This document shows positions 1 to 13,330 of a stretch of DNA of 64,000 nt, in pieces. The position numbers and the translations under genes were made by a program. The stretch comes from Oryzias latipes (lineage: Eukaryota; Chordata; Actinopteri; Beloniformes; Adrianichthyidae), in assembly GCF_002234675.1 (NCBI RefSeq), contig NC_019859.2, forward strand, positions 8,831,983 through 8,895,982, read 5' to 3'. Numbering within the stretch: position 1 is the stretch's first letter; each line of letters opens with the position of its first letter. Below the pieces are notes generated by a model. It saw nothing but the letters and a program-made list of their open reading frames with translations. It was not told the DNA's origin and did no database searches.

Positions 1-1182
1 TCTTAAATGTTTTTTTTTTACAACTATTGTTGTGACTGAGGGAAATTAGTCTTACTGTGGTCAATTAAAGGCAGAAATGTGACACTTTGATGAAGAGATG
101 ATGGTCTATGGATAACAACACAAATCCTTGCAGCTATTCTGATAGCCTAAAGATGGATCACAAGTTCCTCTCCACATGTGTAGAGCTGGTTACTGTCAAA
201 CATCTGTTGGCATCCAAGGAGTAAGAACAGATGATACAATAACCTTTTTCTTACAGCTTAATAGAGTCACAAAGACCTTTCTTCACCTTCTGGACTTCAA
301 AGATCCACACATGGAGCAAACCTGGAACAAAAAGAAGGAAATTTAGAAATACAAATATATTACAAAAGATAGCTCCATTTCATTTAACAAGTGTTAAATT
401 GGTTAAAGAGAACTCTGCTAAATCCTAAGCAAACAAAGCTGTTCAATCCTGTCTAGTCCTAAAATATTGCTCTACTTGCTTCAGTCAAAGTCAGAATTCA
501 TGATTCAATAGTGATCCATAGGAGAGTTCAGAGAAGAAGACACTGCTGAGTAAAAAGAACACAAAGACTTGTCTCAAATCTGACAAAAACATCTGGATTA
601 TCTATAAAACATTTGGACAAAAAATGTGTGGATTAATGAGACAGAAGAGGAATTTTCTGAAAGAATCTGCACCTAAACTAACAACATTTCAGAACTTGAA
701 CATCAGATTAACGCATGGAGACCACCTGGTTTAGGGAGCAGAATCCAAACACAGGATCCGGGATCAAAAGGAAGGTTCTGGAGCGTTCTGCTTTGATTTT
801 GGCTCTAAATCGCACGAAGGCTTTGTTTTGTGACTTAAAAGCAGTTTTTAAAGCCCTCCAATTTCAAAATACAAACAATTCTGCTAAGAATAAGGAAAAT
901 TAATGTTACTGCAGATGGGTTAAACAATTGCTGCCAATAATTCCAGGTCAAAGATGGTACAAGAAGATAGTAAAATTGGAGTTGATTCACTTTTCAATAT
1001 CATCAAGAGGGGGAAATATGCAAAAAAAGGCCTACATTTGTATATTTAATTTTTATCAGAATCTATGAGAACCCCAGTTTTGGAACCATAAATGCATCGC
1101 AGATCTGATCATTTTAAAATCACAAAGTTTGCTTTCATCCTTCTGCAAAAATAGTGTAGTTATTATTGTTTTTCTTTTTCAG

Positions 1183-1509
1183 GGAAAGGTTAGACAACAG
1201 TCTGGTGAACGCCATGGAAACCATGGACAACAACCTGGGAACAGAGGAATCTCCAACCCCAAGTCGTTCATCCATGGTGTTTAAAATATCTTCAAAAAGT
1301 GAGTGAGAATCTTTTTCAGCTCGAATGGATCAGCCTGACGGGAAAACTCACGGCTGTGTTTCACGTCAGGATATCGGACGGTGGACGCGCTGTTGCAGCG
1401 GATTTTCGAGGCGGATCTGGCGCCTGAAGATTTGCCGGAGAACGACGAGGCTGAAGCTCAGAACACTGGGAGCTTTTCAAACCCAACGTTCGGCTCTGGC
1501 CCAGCATGA
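1183..1509 (+). CDS. Last two coding exons of an unrecognised gene (3' part only)
   Basis: Two exons can be joined. Exon 1183-1298 follows a pyrimidine-rich acceptor (tttctttttcag) and ends at the donor GTGAGTGAG. A 71-nt intron (1299-1369) ends in gtttcacgtcag. Exon 1370-1509 ends in TGA at 1507-1509. The phases agree (1 nt carried over), giving an 84-residue C-terminal stretch. It begins ERLDNSLVNAMETMDNNLG, has a serine/proline-rich middle (EESPTPSRSS), then RYRTVDALLQRIFEADL, an acidic patch (PEDLPENDEAEAQ), and ends SFSNPTFGSGPA. The middle part could form a short amphipathic helix. I do not recognise the family. No membrane segment or catalytic motif is visible in this part, and the tail-like composition suggests a cytoplasmic C-terminus. 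Several AATAAA hexamers near 1905-1930 could end the mRNA. Upstream exons lie outside the window or were not recognised. Confidence 0.55.
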
Positions 1510-2440
1510 AAACAGCTTCCACTTTTATATAGTTTTACTCATACTGTACCAAACATACTGACGCTTATCCTGTGCAATGGGACAACTGTTGGATCAGGTC
1601 ATTTCTAGTATTATTTTTTTTTTCATATTTTTGTGCCGCATTTCTGTGGGACACACAGATAAACACTGTTTTTCACATAAAGAGTACTTACACAGATGTT
1701 GATGGTGGACATTTTTAATGGCAGTAGAAGAAGGAAAAAAAGCAAATTTCAGGCTTTATCTGATTCTCAACTAAAAGTATCCCATTTTAATTTGAAGTAA
1801 TCATTTTGTTGTTTTGTTTTTTTTAGCTTATTGATTGTAAAAGTTTCAGATTAAAAGACGTAATACCATTGAGTATACAAACGGATTGAAATGATTACAT
1901 TTAAAATAAATATAAATAAAAATAAAGATATTTAAAGTCCAACTTTTTTTTAAACTAGTTTATCATGGATATAGTGGATTTAGTTTAAAAATGGGTAAAT
2001 TATTGATAAAAAAAATGAGTCTTAAAGTTACTGATAAGGGAGCAGCCGTTAACTGAAAGCCTAAAATTTAAGTATTTAAGGAAAAGCCAAACTAGTAAAA
2101 AAAAGACACTGAAAATCAGCAGCTAGTGTTTGAATTTAGAATTGGTGAGGTATAAACAGGATTTTCAAAGTTTCAGATAAAATTATTAATGAAAAAACTT
2201 GGAAAGGTCTTAGAAATCCTAAATTTTCCACTAATATTTAGGTTTTTGCAGCACAGCATTAAATAACCTGTATAGGTAAAAAATAGCATATCAGTAGACG
2301 CACACTATAAAGGTAAATAGTTACAGCTCAACTCCAAATGAAGCAGTCCAAGCTTTGTGTTTTGGTAATTTTGTTAGCAAAATTATACAGTTTATAACCA
2401 ATTCCTAGGTTTGAATAGTGAAGTAAAAAACTGACTCGTG
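1510..2440. other. 3' flank of the first gene, AT-rich, no gene seen
   Basis: Long A and T runs and several AATAAA hexamers around 1905-1930, which may serve the upstream gene. No open frame or recognisable repeat was found. Confidence 0.5.
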
Positions 2441-2457
2441 GTGGAACGTCCTCCCAG

Positions 2458-2471
2458 CCAGCAGGTGGCGC
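2458..2471 (+). promoter_or_regulatory. CTCF-type motif
   Basis: CCAGCAGGTGGCGC fits the vertebrate CTCF core consensus at every informative position. It sits about 85 bp upstream of the ATG of the short exon at 2556, inside a locally GC-richer stretch with a (CG)n-like run, so it may mark a promoter or domain boundary. This is a motif match only; occupancy is unknown. Confidence 0.55.
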
Positions 2472-2555
2472 CTAATACCTGCAGCTTCAGCGTCAGAGCC
2501 GACGAGAAGCGGCGTGTCTCTGTGCGCGCGCGTGTGTGGTGCTGATGCTGTGGAG

Positions 2556-2614
2556 ATGGAGTCCACGGAGAAGAAGCTGCGCGATTCCATGACAGTGCGG
2601 ATAGCTTCACTCAG
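2556..2614 (+). CDS. Possible first coding exon of an unrecognised gene
   Basis: An ATG in an acceptable context (ggagATGg) opens a frame reading MESTEKKLRDSMTVRIASL, ended by a strong donor CAG|GTAAGA at 2615. It has 59 coding bases, so the next exon must start with one base that completes a codon. The upstream 100 bp is GC-rich and holds a CTCF motif, which suits a promoter. An upstream ATG at 2544 gives only a 15-codon frame. I found no convincing second exon. A stretch after an acceptor near 5212 would be in phase but looks non-conserved. I do not recognise the N-terminus. It could be a real gene whose short exons I missed, or a chance donor. Confidence 0.35.
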
Positions 2615-3375
2615 GTAAGACGGTCCTATGGCAAGAAATGTTTGTGTCCTTGGAAAAAAAAAAAAAAGAAACTAGCAGAGACGGAAATAAAAGCCAGGAC
2701 GAAGAGGACCCCGCGCGTGCGCGATTCTTTGCCCTTTAATTAAAAAAAATTATCATCCCAGTTTGGTTCGTTTGGACTTATCCGGCCGGAACTCGTTTGC
2801 ATTAGGTACAAGTGATAAGGCGAAACAGAAGGCCTTGATGAAGTCAGGAATGATGCGTTCAGGAGCCTCTCACGGGCATGAGACCTGAACGCATCACTGT
2901 GAACGCCTCACCCAGCTGTTGGGTGAGCCTCTTTTCTAAAATGAAACATTGTTGTGTTTAAACGAGCCTAGCATTATGAATGAGCTTAATTGATCTACTT
3001 GGGAAGTATTTCGGGGGTGAAATGGCTTTAAAATGATGATCTACGGACACAAACGTGACGCTCAGTTTTGCCTTGCAGCTAAAAATAGATGATCCATTAT
3101 CAAAGCATGCATTTGTTGCTGACATATGATGGACGAGAAATGCTCCAATCACACAAAAGAAGAAAAAATAACGCTTTTACGGTGGCTGGATATGTTTTGG
3201 AGATTCACATTTTACGGTATTATGATTTACTGAAAGATGATAGCTTACTGATGAACACGTCACAAATCAATATTTCTAGATCAATAAATGAAGAAAAAAA
3301 AATCAAAGTGAAGAAGATGATGTCGGACTTGGGTCGTGTTAGGTTGGGGTTTGTGGAATTTACATGAATGTGTGT
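2615..3375. other. Non-coding stretch, nothing recognised
   Basis: Contains a small palindromic pair around 2855-2905 (gatgcgttcagg... and ...cctgaacgcatc), which may be a decayed inverted repeat. Otherwise AT-rich with no support for a gene. Confidence 0.4.
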
Positions 3376-3379
3376 GTAT

Positions 3380-5095
<1,716 letters not shown>

Positions 5096-5304
5096 AAGCC
5101 AGAGTTTAAAATGAAATGTTAACTGGTTCTTTATTATTGTAAGACATTTCATTCCTCTTGTGGTTTATCTTCGCAGCAAAACCTGTTGTTTGTTGTTCTC
5201 TGTTTTTACTGCAGCCTCTTATGTTGTTTCTGGGTGAAAGCGGAGCAGACTTTTGTAGAAGGGACCCAAAAGAGACATTTAGTAGCCTGAAAGCATGTTC
5301 TCCT

Positions 5305-5556
5305 TATGTATGTGTGGATTTTCTCTGAGTACTCTGGCTTCCTTCCGCAGTCCAAAAATACGCTTCATCGGTTAATTGGTAACTCGAAAGTGTCCTCATG
5401 AGAGCATGTATGAGTAACTGTGTGCCCTGCTACAGACTGGCGACCTGTCCAGGGTGCACCCCGCCTTTGCCCGACAGTAGCCCATACAGGCTGTGGTGAC
5501 CCCATGACCCCAAAATGAATCTAGGGGGTTAGGATGAATAGATGAATAGGTAATCG
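5305..5556 (+). repeat. Fish LINE/SINE-tail repeat
   Basis: Contains the standard teleost repeat phrases 'ggttaattggt', 'gactggcgacctgtccaggg' and 'aggctgtggtgacccc', ending in a short GAATAGATG tandem. A second, more diverged copy is at 47935-48135. Confidence 0.65.
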
Positions 5557-5901
5557 AAGCAACTTAAGCTCAAGATTACCCTCCTGACTCTGGTGCATCT
5601 GCTCCATAAATATAGTACTATTAAATGTTTATTTTATTATGATGAACTAAGTCCACATTATCTTTTTGTTTTGGGTTTTGTTTTGACCAGTAACATTTGG
5701 TTATTAAGAAAGAAATTATTTTTACCCAATAGGGTAATAATTGTTATGTTATTATGTACTTTTTTTATTAATGTGAAAGAAGGCATGAACATTTTTAGAC
5801 CCAAGAGCCTATTTTTTTTGTTTTAACAATTTTTATGCTTTTACATTTTTTAAAATGTTTTTAGAACTACCTATAACATATTTTTTCATGTTATTATTCT
5901 T

Positions 5902-5907
<6 letters not shown>

Positions 5908-5937
<30 letters not shown>
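5908..5937. repeat. Poly-T tract
   Basis: An uninterrupted run of about 29 T, probably a retroposon tail on the minus strand or simple sequence. Confidence 0.8.
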
Positions 5938-5940
<3 letters not shown>

Positions 5941-6049
5941 AAAATATCAATTGTAAATGTGAGCTTAAAACATTTTATGGATTGATCATTTAAATAACAA
6001 ATGTTAAACTTTGATGAACGGACGGTAGAGGCTTTATTTTGAAAGAGCT

Positions 6050-6583
6050 GGCCGGATGTTGTGCCTGTGCGCAGTGACGGTAGTCTGACGCAGGTGGAGG
6101 CAGAGCTGCAGTGCGGACAAACGGGCTGGAGCCGGACATCCTCACGCCCACAGACCGCCCGTGACAGCCAACCCGGGTCAGCTTCCGCCGGGTCTGTGTT
6201 TCTACCTTCGGAGCGGGTTCGGTTGTCTAATCCGGTCCGGTCGGAAAGGGCGAAGGGGGGCTCCTCATATCCTCCTGCCCTTCTGCAGAACTTGCCAACC
6301 GGGCCGCGGCAGCGGAGGATTATAATGAGCGCCGCTGGACTCTGAACGGAACCGTTTCCCTCCGGTCTTTCAGCGGGTCTGCTCAGCTTGGGGCGGCTGG
6401 TTCTGACCCGCCGTGGATCAATCAATGACAGCCTGAAATAAATGGTGGTGTGATCTCAGTGGGAGTCTGAGGCCCCCACCTCACAGAGAAACGGTGGGTT
6501 TTCTGGACCAGAACGTTTTGTGCCGAAGTAAAATCCCAGATGAAGATTCCCAAAAGGCGGAAAAGGAGCGGACGGTGCGCCAG
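6050..6583 (+). promoter_or_regulatory. ttbk1: CpG-rich block, candidate 5' non-coding exon and promoter of ttbk1
   Basis: About 600 bp of clearly GC- and CpG-richer DNA in an AT-rich setting. It has no conserved reading frame but ends with a good donor (gccag|gtaggc, cut after 6583). The ttbk1 start codon lies in an exon with a strong acceptor at 14205-14206, so at least one upstream non-coding exon is needed. This block is the best candidate in the preceding 12 kb. The 179-codon minus-strand frame over it is likely an artefact of GC content. The link to ttbk1 is inferred. Confidence 0.45.
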
Positions 6584-9440
6584 GTAGGCCTGAATCCGGA
6601 CCATTAGGGATTTGGACCGTGCAGTCCATTCAGTGGGTGTGTTCCGCAGCTCCGCGTGAACGGAGCCGGACTTAGTGAGGTTTGTCAGAACCGTTTAGTT
6701 AGAAAACGGCTGGGTTAAGTTTCAGACGGGGCTGTGGAACTGCGGTGGTCTTTAATTGATGGCGAGGGTCAGCGCAGGCCAGATTTATTGATCCTAGTCG
6801 GGAGGTGATGCCGCGCATGCGCACAGCAGACCCATGACTGTGCACTGCAGAGGAGGCAAGCGATAGGAGTGATGCAGGGGTGGAGGGGGGCTGAGGCTCC
6901 ATTCATGTTAATACTAATATAAATGTTGTATGTATCTGTGTGCTCTGCTAAACTTTTATATTTCCTGTCTTACCTGGACCTACAAAATAAAATGTTATTA
7001 AACTTGGGCTTCAAAAAGATACATATTGAGCAGAAAAGTACATAGACAAAAAAATCTGTATTAAAAATCTCTTTATTTTACAAAAAATGTTGAAAGTAAT
7101 TCTTTATCTATTAGTTAATTTAGTTTCTTTTTAAATAATTTGTTTTAGTGTTTTAAAGAAAACTATTCATTTTTGAAAACTTGCAACTTTCATTGCTTAA
7201 TTTGAAGAAGAAAAAAACCTTCAATGTTCTTTTTTTAAATTATTTTTAATAATGGCAAAAAACTGATACATGACCACTTTTTGTGCACTACACGAATGCC
7301 AAGAGTAATGTTTTAACAGTACATGTTTGTATTTTAAGTATATTAAGGTGTTGCAGAAACTGGATCTAAAAGAAAGCGGTAAAGCTTTACGTTACTTTTC
7401 ACCCCCAAATGAGGTCTTACTCTAGTTGTATTGATCTCTAGGTATTGGAGAAATGTCAACATGGAAAATTCACCAACAACATGGTTATACTGGAGGTCTG
7501 TGATTGTGTCTCAAATATGTTTTATCCCTGTTCTTTAGGATAAAGTAGAACAAAAATATAATAAAAAATCCAACAAGGGTTACAATATTTATGTATTCCT
7601 AAAGAAAACCAATAGATTACATGAATCAATTCCACCAAGTGCTTTGTTTTAATGTTTTCTATAATATATTCTATTGATATGGGGTGATACTTTGTGTCTC
7701 GGGTGGGTAATTCTTGGTACTACTGGATTTCTGATCTTTGTTTTCTCGAAGATGAGAAATCTTGTGATAAGTTTGACCTGAATGAGAATCTCCACAGACA
7801 CACAACTACTGGTGTTGTGTGAAAACTGATTGTGATTGTAAAACTGTGCTTTTGTAGTTCTGTTTTCCATCTGATGTCAGATTCACTATAAAATGACGTT
7901 TAAACAAATACTGATGTTTGTCACACTCTTTATAGATTTCAAAGCTTAACAAAAGTCCAACAGAAATAGTATCAATATTTCCTTATAGTGTTCCTTTGTT
8001 TTTATGTATTTGGCCCTTTTTTAAAATTGCAATAGGCAGAAAACCTGTTTTTTTTTGTCTCAACAAAGTACAAAAACTTCTTATTTTCTATCAATTTTAT
8101 CTCAGTCTTTTGGATTAAGCTCTCAGAATGCTCATCAAAAGTAGTTTTCAGCCTATTTTTAGTTAGTGGAGAATATTCTACATCACTCTCCCTGAACCTG
8201 AACACACTATAATAAAAACAATCTTAGGACCTGATAAAATATTTTTCAATAAATACTTTTAACCCATTGAAATATATCAGTTTATCCCACACGTTTTTTC
8301 TAATCAACAGGAACTCCTATTAGCTAAGTTAAAAGTCCATTCTAGGCTTAATGCCTTAATTATTTTAAGGATGTGAGTGAAGCTGGCATAATGGATTAGC
8401 AGCTATGTTTCTTTTATATATATAGAGACAAAAAAGGGTATTTATGCCCATAGGCGACACCTGAAAGTATTGCATGGTTGCTACGGACTTATCCGATGAT
8501 GGATGCCATTTTAAAACTAATACAAATAAAAACACAATTGACGTTCATATTAGTGTAAAATCCTGATATTTTCATGGGTGTTGCTGATCATGCATACTTT
8601 GGTGAATCTGGCATCACATGGAAAGAATGAACACATCTTTGACTTTGTTGGATGGTTATATAACTTACATAGGTGAAAACACGATCCTGTTCCATCAAGC
8701 TCCTTCCACCAGGGGACATCAGGACTCCTCCTCCTTCTCCTCTTCCTCCTCTGCTTATTAACTGTGCCCTCTGTTTTGGCTTGTAGGCTAACACAGGAAC
8801 AGGAAGGGTTTTGTCCCGCTCAGGATTTGTTGTAAGCCGTCAGGTTTTCCAGGAGCTCAGAACTATGGTGAGCTCAGACCGACTTCATCAGATCCAAACT
8901 GGAATGATGCTAAAACCCAAGCTACTGGCAGATCACCCCTCCCCCTCCCACTCAGGTTTGACAGGCTTTTAGATGATGAAGAAGAACAGAGGAAGACCAT
9001 GCTAAGGTTTGACGGTAGAGAAAGTGTCTGCCAGGATGTCTCGCTTTGATCTGCTGTTCAGACCCGGTCACGGTCCAGAACTGTGTGCTGCTGGACCACA
9101 GAGCTGCTTCCCCATTTTACACTTCAGTATAAAAGGCTGATGACAGAGGCAGTAACACTATGCACTGTCACAAAATGCAGGATTGTACATATGGTTCCTG
9201 TGATCAAAAATGGCAACCCAAGCGAGACAGTGGTATTATATTGAAAAACAAACAAACAAATGCTTAAAAAAAACTGTGACAAAATATCTTTTCATTTCTT
9301 AAAAAAATGATAATAAACTAAACTTTACAGCAATTCCGTTTTTTTTTTTACTTTAAAACTAGTTCTCACTAAAGTACAAATGTACGCCTTTAATTTGTTA
9401 TAAAATGGCCATTGATGACATATCAACGGCATCACGTCTG
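6584..9440. other. Non-coding, presumed first intron
   Basis: Mostly AT-rich. A run with TATATATATA lies near 8417. The stretch 8700-9060 is more GC-balanced and has acceptor/donor-like sites around 8786-8825, but I see no convincing exon. Confidence 0.4.
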
Positions 9441-9442
9441 AA

Positions 9443-10013
9443 GCTACGTTCACACTGCCCTTGACTAGATGCGTTTAAGTGACTACTTCCAATTAAAAGT
9501 CTACATAAACACGCGTAAATGCATGTTTCGGGCTTCCGATGTCAGAACTTTCATGTTCCCACGTAGCTACGCAAGTTACTACGACCATTTTTGGACTCTG
9601 TACAAAACGTGTGGCCATTGAACCGCATTTAACCTTCAACGCGTGTTGAAGGTTAAAAATGTTGAACTTTGACCAATTAGGGAGTCGGATTTGTTGGCGA
9701 TGAATGGATGGCGTCTCTTTTAATTCTTGGAAATTCCAACTGTTTGAAAATTGACCATGGAGGAAAAATGAATAATCGCAGTTTCTGTCCTTACGGAACT
9801 ATACACCAAGTCTTTTATACATCGGAATAAAACTGTAAAGAAAAAACCTGGAGCCAGATTGGTGAGATTTACACCGCTTCGACATTTCACACCATCTGTT
9901 GGTGCCGAACATGTTAACGGGTAGAAAAAGAAGAAGAAGAAGCCTCCTCTCCCAAAGAACCCGCGTTTAGTGCCTTTTAGGAACCCCTGTCACATGTCCA
10001 GTGTGAACGTAGC
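9443..10013. mobile_element. Non-autonomous DNA transposon (MITE-like) with 15-bp inverted termini
   Basis: The ends GCTACGTTCACACTG (9443-9457) and CAGTGTGAACGTAGC (9999-10013) are perfect inverted repeats, 571 bp apart end to end. Inside, 9629-9656 is a near-perfect palindrome (arms ttaaccttcaac and gttgaaggttaa). No transposase frame is present. Target duplication is unclear (CTGAA-like words occur on both sides), so I do not assign a superfamily. Confidence 0.7.
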
Positions 10014-10980
10014 ACTGAATGTGTGGAAGATAAGATAAAGACCATTAAAATGTATTGATTTAATTATTGAAATCAATAATTATTTTAATATGCTGTTTGG
10101 GCTTTTGCTAACAAATAAATTAAATAAATACAAATGCCCTTTTTTTCCATTCCAGTTTTTATAAGCAACAAAACAGCTGATGTAATACTCAAGTGATCAA
10201 AAATATATTGCACTCAAGCTTTTTTTATGCCTTGTTTTCTAGTTTAAAAACAGAAGACAGATGATTAAAATTTAAAATACAAAACTGTAAAAAATAAAAA
10301 AGTTATATTTTTGAGTCAAAGCCAGAAACTAAAGCTGGAATCTCACAAGGGAAATAATTTCCGAGTTGATGGGACACAAAACCACAGACAAAAATGCAAA
10401 TTTGTAATTATTTTAATTTAATTTAGATTAAAACTCAGGTTATTTAACATCAATGCAGGAAAAAAACTTAGTTACATTTTTTGCAAAACCTTTTCTTTGT
10501 ATTTACTTGTTTAATATAAGCAACATTTGCAACTGTCTTATATCTTGTCTGAAATTTGGTCTTCTTATCACAACTTAGTTTCTTAAGCTTCACAGAGTTC
10601 TCATCTTCCAGAAAGAAAAACTAAAAAGAAATAAACCATAAAATAACAAAAAATCCCAACAATAACAAATAAACATACAATACATAAAAGAGTAACCAAA
10701 ACAGGTGATAATAAACTGACCTTAAAACCACAACAAGTTTAAATGTTTTACTTAAGACAAATACTTTCAAAAAGAAACAAAAAAGGAACATTAAGTTGCA
10801 AATGGAAAGGTAAAAAAGATTTTGAAAAGCAACATAATCAGACTTTAGCTTTATTTATGTTTATGAATCAGAAAATAGGATAACTAATACTTTAGAGTAA
10901 TTTAAGACAGATTAGTATTCTGCCTGCATAGAGTTGCATAATCTCTCATAACCTCATATATTACAGTTGAATGAACTTGT
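10014..10980. other. AT-rich non-coding stretch
   Basis: No gene, no clear repeat boundary. Many A/T runs. Confidence 0.4.
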
Positions 10981-10981
10981 T

Positions 10982-11060
10982 TTCTGATTGGTGGTTGGCC
11001 TCTGTGTGTGCTGTTGTATAAGCCTGCTGTGGTGCATTCTGGGAAGTGTGTAGTCTGGCC
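10982..11060 (+). promoter_or_regulatory. Promoter-like block: NF-Y (inverted CCAAT) and ZNF143-like motifs
   Basis: CTGATTGGTGG (10984-10994) fits the inverted CCAAT box bound by NF-Y. GCATTCTGGGAAGTGTGTAG (from 11034) fits the ZNF143/SBS core with a two-base spacing change. The two sites lie 40 bp apart, and a GC-rich stretch follows to about 11340, as in many vertebrate promoters. An ATG at 11159 gives only a 7-codon frame. It may be an alternative 5' start of ttbk1 or an enhancer. No transcript evidence is available here. Confidence 0.4.
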
Positions 11061-11784
11061 TCTGCAGTGACCGGAGTCTCAGCAGCGCGTGGAGGTCTGC
11101 AGCAGGTTTCACTACATCTCCAGTGTTACAGTGCTGCTGGTCGCTCCTGGTAGCAAAGATGGTGCTGCTTTCTTTTCCCTGAGCTGTATCACTGACGATG
11201 CAGAGAAGCCCCTCCCTTCCCGCGCAGTCCGCCCGCTCCCCTGCGGGAGCCGGTCAGACCGGAACTTGAGCGGACACCCTGCATTGTTATCTGCAGTCCG
11301 CCTGAGCTCTGCATGCACGGATGACAGTCCATGGCACTGCATGCAGAACAGCATGGGTTCGGGGGACTGACATGCATCAGTTTGAATTTAAGATTCCCCC
11401 ATAATTCCACTGGAGGTTATAATCCATTCATAATGTTCTGGAGGAGTAAAACTTGATCTGAAATACCTCTGAAGCAATGAACAAGGACAGATGAATGCTT
11501 AGATTGATGGTTAAAGATGATGGTTACACTTTTGAAAAGATTAATAATTATATCCATAATTACTTACCAGAAGTTCAAGAAACTCTCCTTACTTTCCAGC
11601 ATATTTTTAGAAGCTGCTGTTGCTTCAGGAGTACCAAAATGTATCCGGTAATGTATCCGTCCAAGTTTACATCACTTTCCTACAGGTTTAGGAACTTTAC
11701 ACCAAGCCTGTCCTCCACAGAAAAAAACCCTGTTTCCTTTTAACTTTCTCTGAAGTCTCAGAAATCCCTTCATGCTATTTAACT

Positions 11785-12394
11785 CTTGAAACACCCACTC
11801 CAATGAAAATTGTGTATTTTTTATTTTTAATATGTTCTTGGGGAATTTTTCTTATGATAGTGGACATTAGGCCTTAATCAGCATTTCTGAATATTTCTGT
11901 GTTCAAATTGTTGTAAATCAGGAGCAGACGAAAAAAAAAATTTTTTTTGGAAAAAGCTTGCTGTTGTGACATAAAAATGACAATCGGCGGGCCACAAGCT
12001 CCTTGCTCCGCCCCATTCTGACGCATCCCCTTGTACAAAACGTCTTTGTTTTCCTCATCTAAGCTGGTGTTTGGCTCAAAACCGGATAGCTCTAATTTTG
12101 CACCTGAAATGTTAGGTTTGGGTAGTGAGGGGGCTATAAGCTAGCGGGAGAGCATGTTAACGGAGAACTCTCAGTTATAGGTGACAGGAAGGGGGGGTGG
12201 AGTTTACTCTGCACCATCGTTTCTGCCCACGACTCAGAGGCAAATTTCTGATGATCTCCTGCCGCTCAGCAGAATCTGTTTTAGAAAACGACACAGCTTT
12301 TTTAATTTGAGCTAAAAACGGCATAGTCATAATTAAAGGACTACTGGAACGCTTTAGAAAAGTTAAACAGATGATAGGAATGGGGTTTTAGGAC
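11785..12394. mobile_element. Copy A of a dispersed inverted-repeat family
   Basis: Left end 'acccactccaatgaaaa' and right end 'gataggaatggggtttta' are imperfect inverted repeats. The body shares long stretches with copies near 18300-18622, 22925-23570, 31490-31600, 32285-32452, 54452-54693 and 58553-58925, for example the 'gctaaaaacggcatagtcataattaaa' region (in pieces) and the 'gatgaggaaaac' region on the minus strand. It is a non-autonomous DNA element; the superfamily is not determined. Confidence 0.6.
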
Positions 12395-13094
12395 AGAAAG
12401 ACCTTCATACGTTTAACTATAAACTATTTAAAGGTTACAGCCGGATTTGACCTCAAATTGATCAAAACTGCACTTCTACACCTTTTAAGCTAAAGGAAAA
12501 AGTAATAATTTACATTTCTTTTACTAAACAGGAAATCATGTATTCATCATAAATTATTCCACATAACTGAGAGAAAAAGAGCACTCCGCTTGATTTAGGA
12601 AGCTGTACCTGAAAGCCTTGGTTCTGTGTCATGATGATCCGTCTGTCAGGTGACTGACAGTTTTTTCCCCACATACAGATCTGCCGCTGTGCTTGAGACG
12701 GTTCTCCTGTTGCTCGATGCATCGTCGGCCCAACAGATGACCTCAACTTTGACTGCAATACTTGGAAGCACTACCAAGGCCGATGGCCGCAACATTGAGC
12801 TTCATTCACAAATGTTTTCATTATATTAATTCCTTAAATCAGCCGCTAAGTGCTAAGAGATCCACCTGTGAATGTGAAGAACTAGCTTATGGTTAAGAGC
12901 ACTATATATACATGAGAACCGACCGAGTGACCCCTCCGCCCCGCATTCCAAACAAAAAGTACCCGCTGGTTTCAAGAAACCAAAATCCCATAGATTTCTA
13001 CAGAGGAATAAACAGCTATTACTCAGTCATTCTAGTTCTTTATCATCCTATTTATTTTCTTCTTAGAAAGTTATTTAATATAGAAACTGGGCAA

Positions 13095-13330
13095 TCAATT
13101 GCCTCTATAAAAGTAGGTGGTCTCACTCCCAACGTTCGAAACACTTGATTGACAGATTCTCTCGAGCCCCATTTTAAGTGGTGGGGGTGTGGACTTCCAA
13201 CAAGCTCACTCCTGATTAGCGAGAGTGGTTCCCATAGAAACGATCACGCAGACTAATTCTGACTATCGTTGCTTACTGAAGTTGTCTGGCTCCAACATTG
13301 CGGCAATTCGCTGGAGCCAGAAATAAGCCA
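13095..13330. repeat. Interspersed repeat, copy 1 of 2
   Basis: Shares ordered blocks with 14985-15200: 'cccaacgttcgaaacactt', 'gattgacagatt', 'gtggtgggggtgtgg' and 'gctcactcctgatta', then 'ctccaacattgcgg'. Both copies lie around ttbk1 coding exon 1. Confidence 0.6.

Noticed and set aside
256..345. Frame reading RVTKTFLHLLDFKDPHM after an acceptor-like site
   Set aside because: It looks protein-like, but no GT donor follows before the stop, and it does not connect to the exon at 1183.
5212..5290. In-phase second exon for the MESTEKK gene after an acceptor at 5212
   Set aside because: The phase fits, but the 24-residue peptide looks random and ends quickly, so the link is not supported.
5886..6425. 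179-codon minus-strand frame
   Set aside because: It runs through a poly-T tract and the CpG-rich block, and shows no domain or codon-like conservation; likely a GC-content artefact.
12510..12758. Possible exon (82-codon minus frame)
   Set aside because: It has no supporting splice sites or homology that I recognise.
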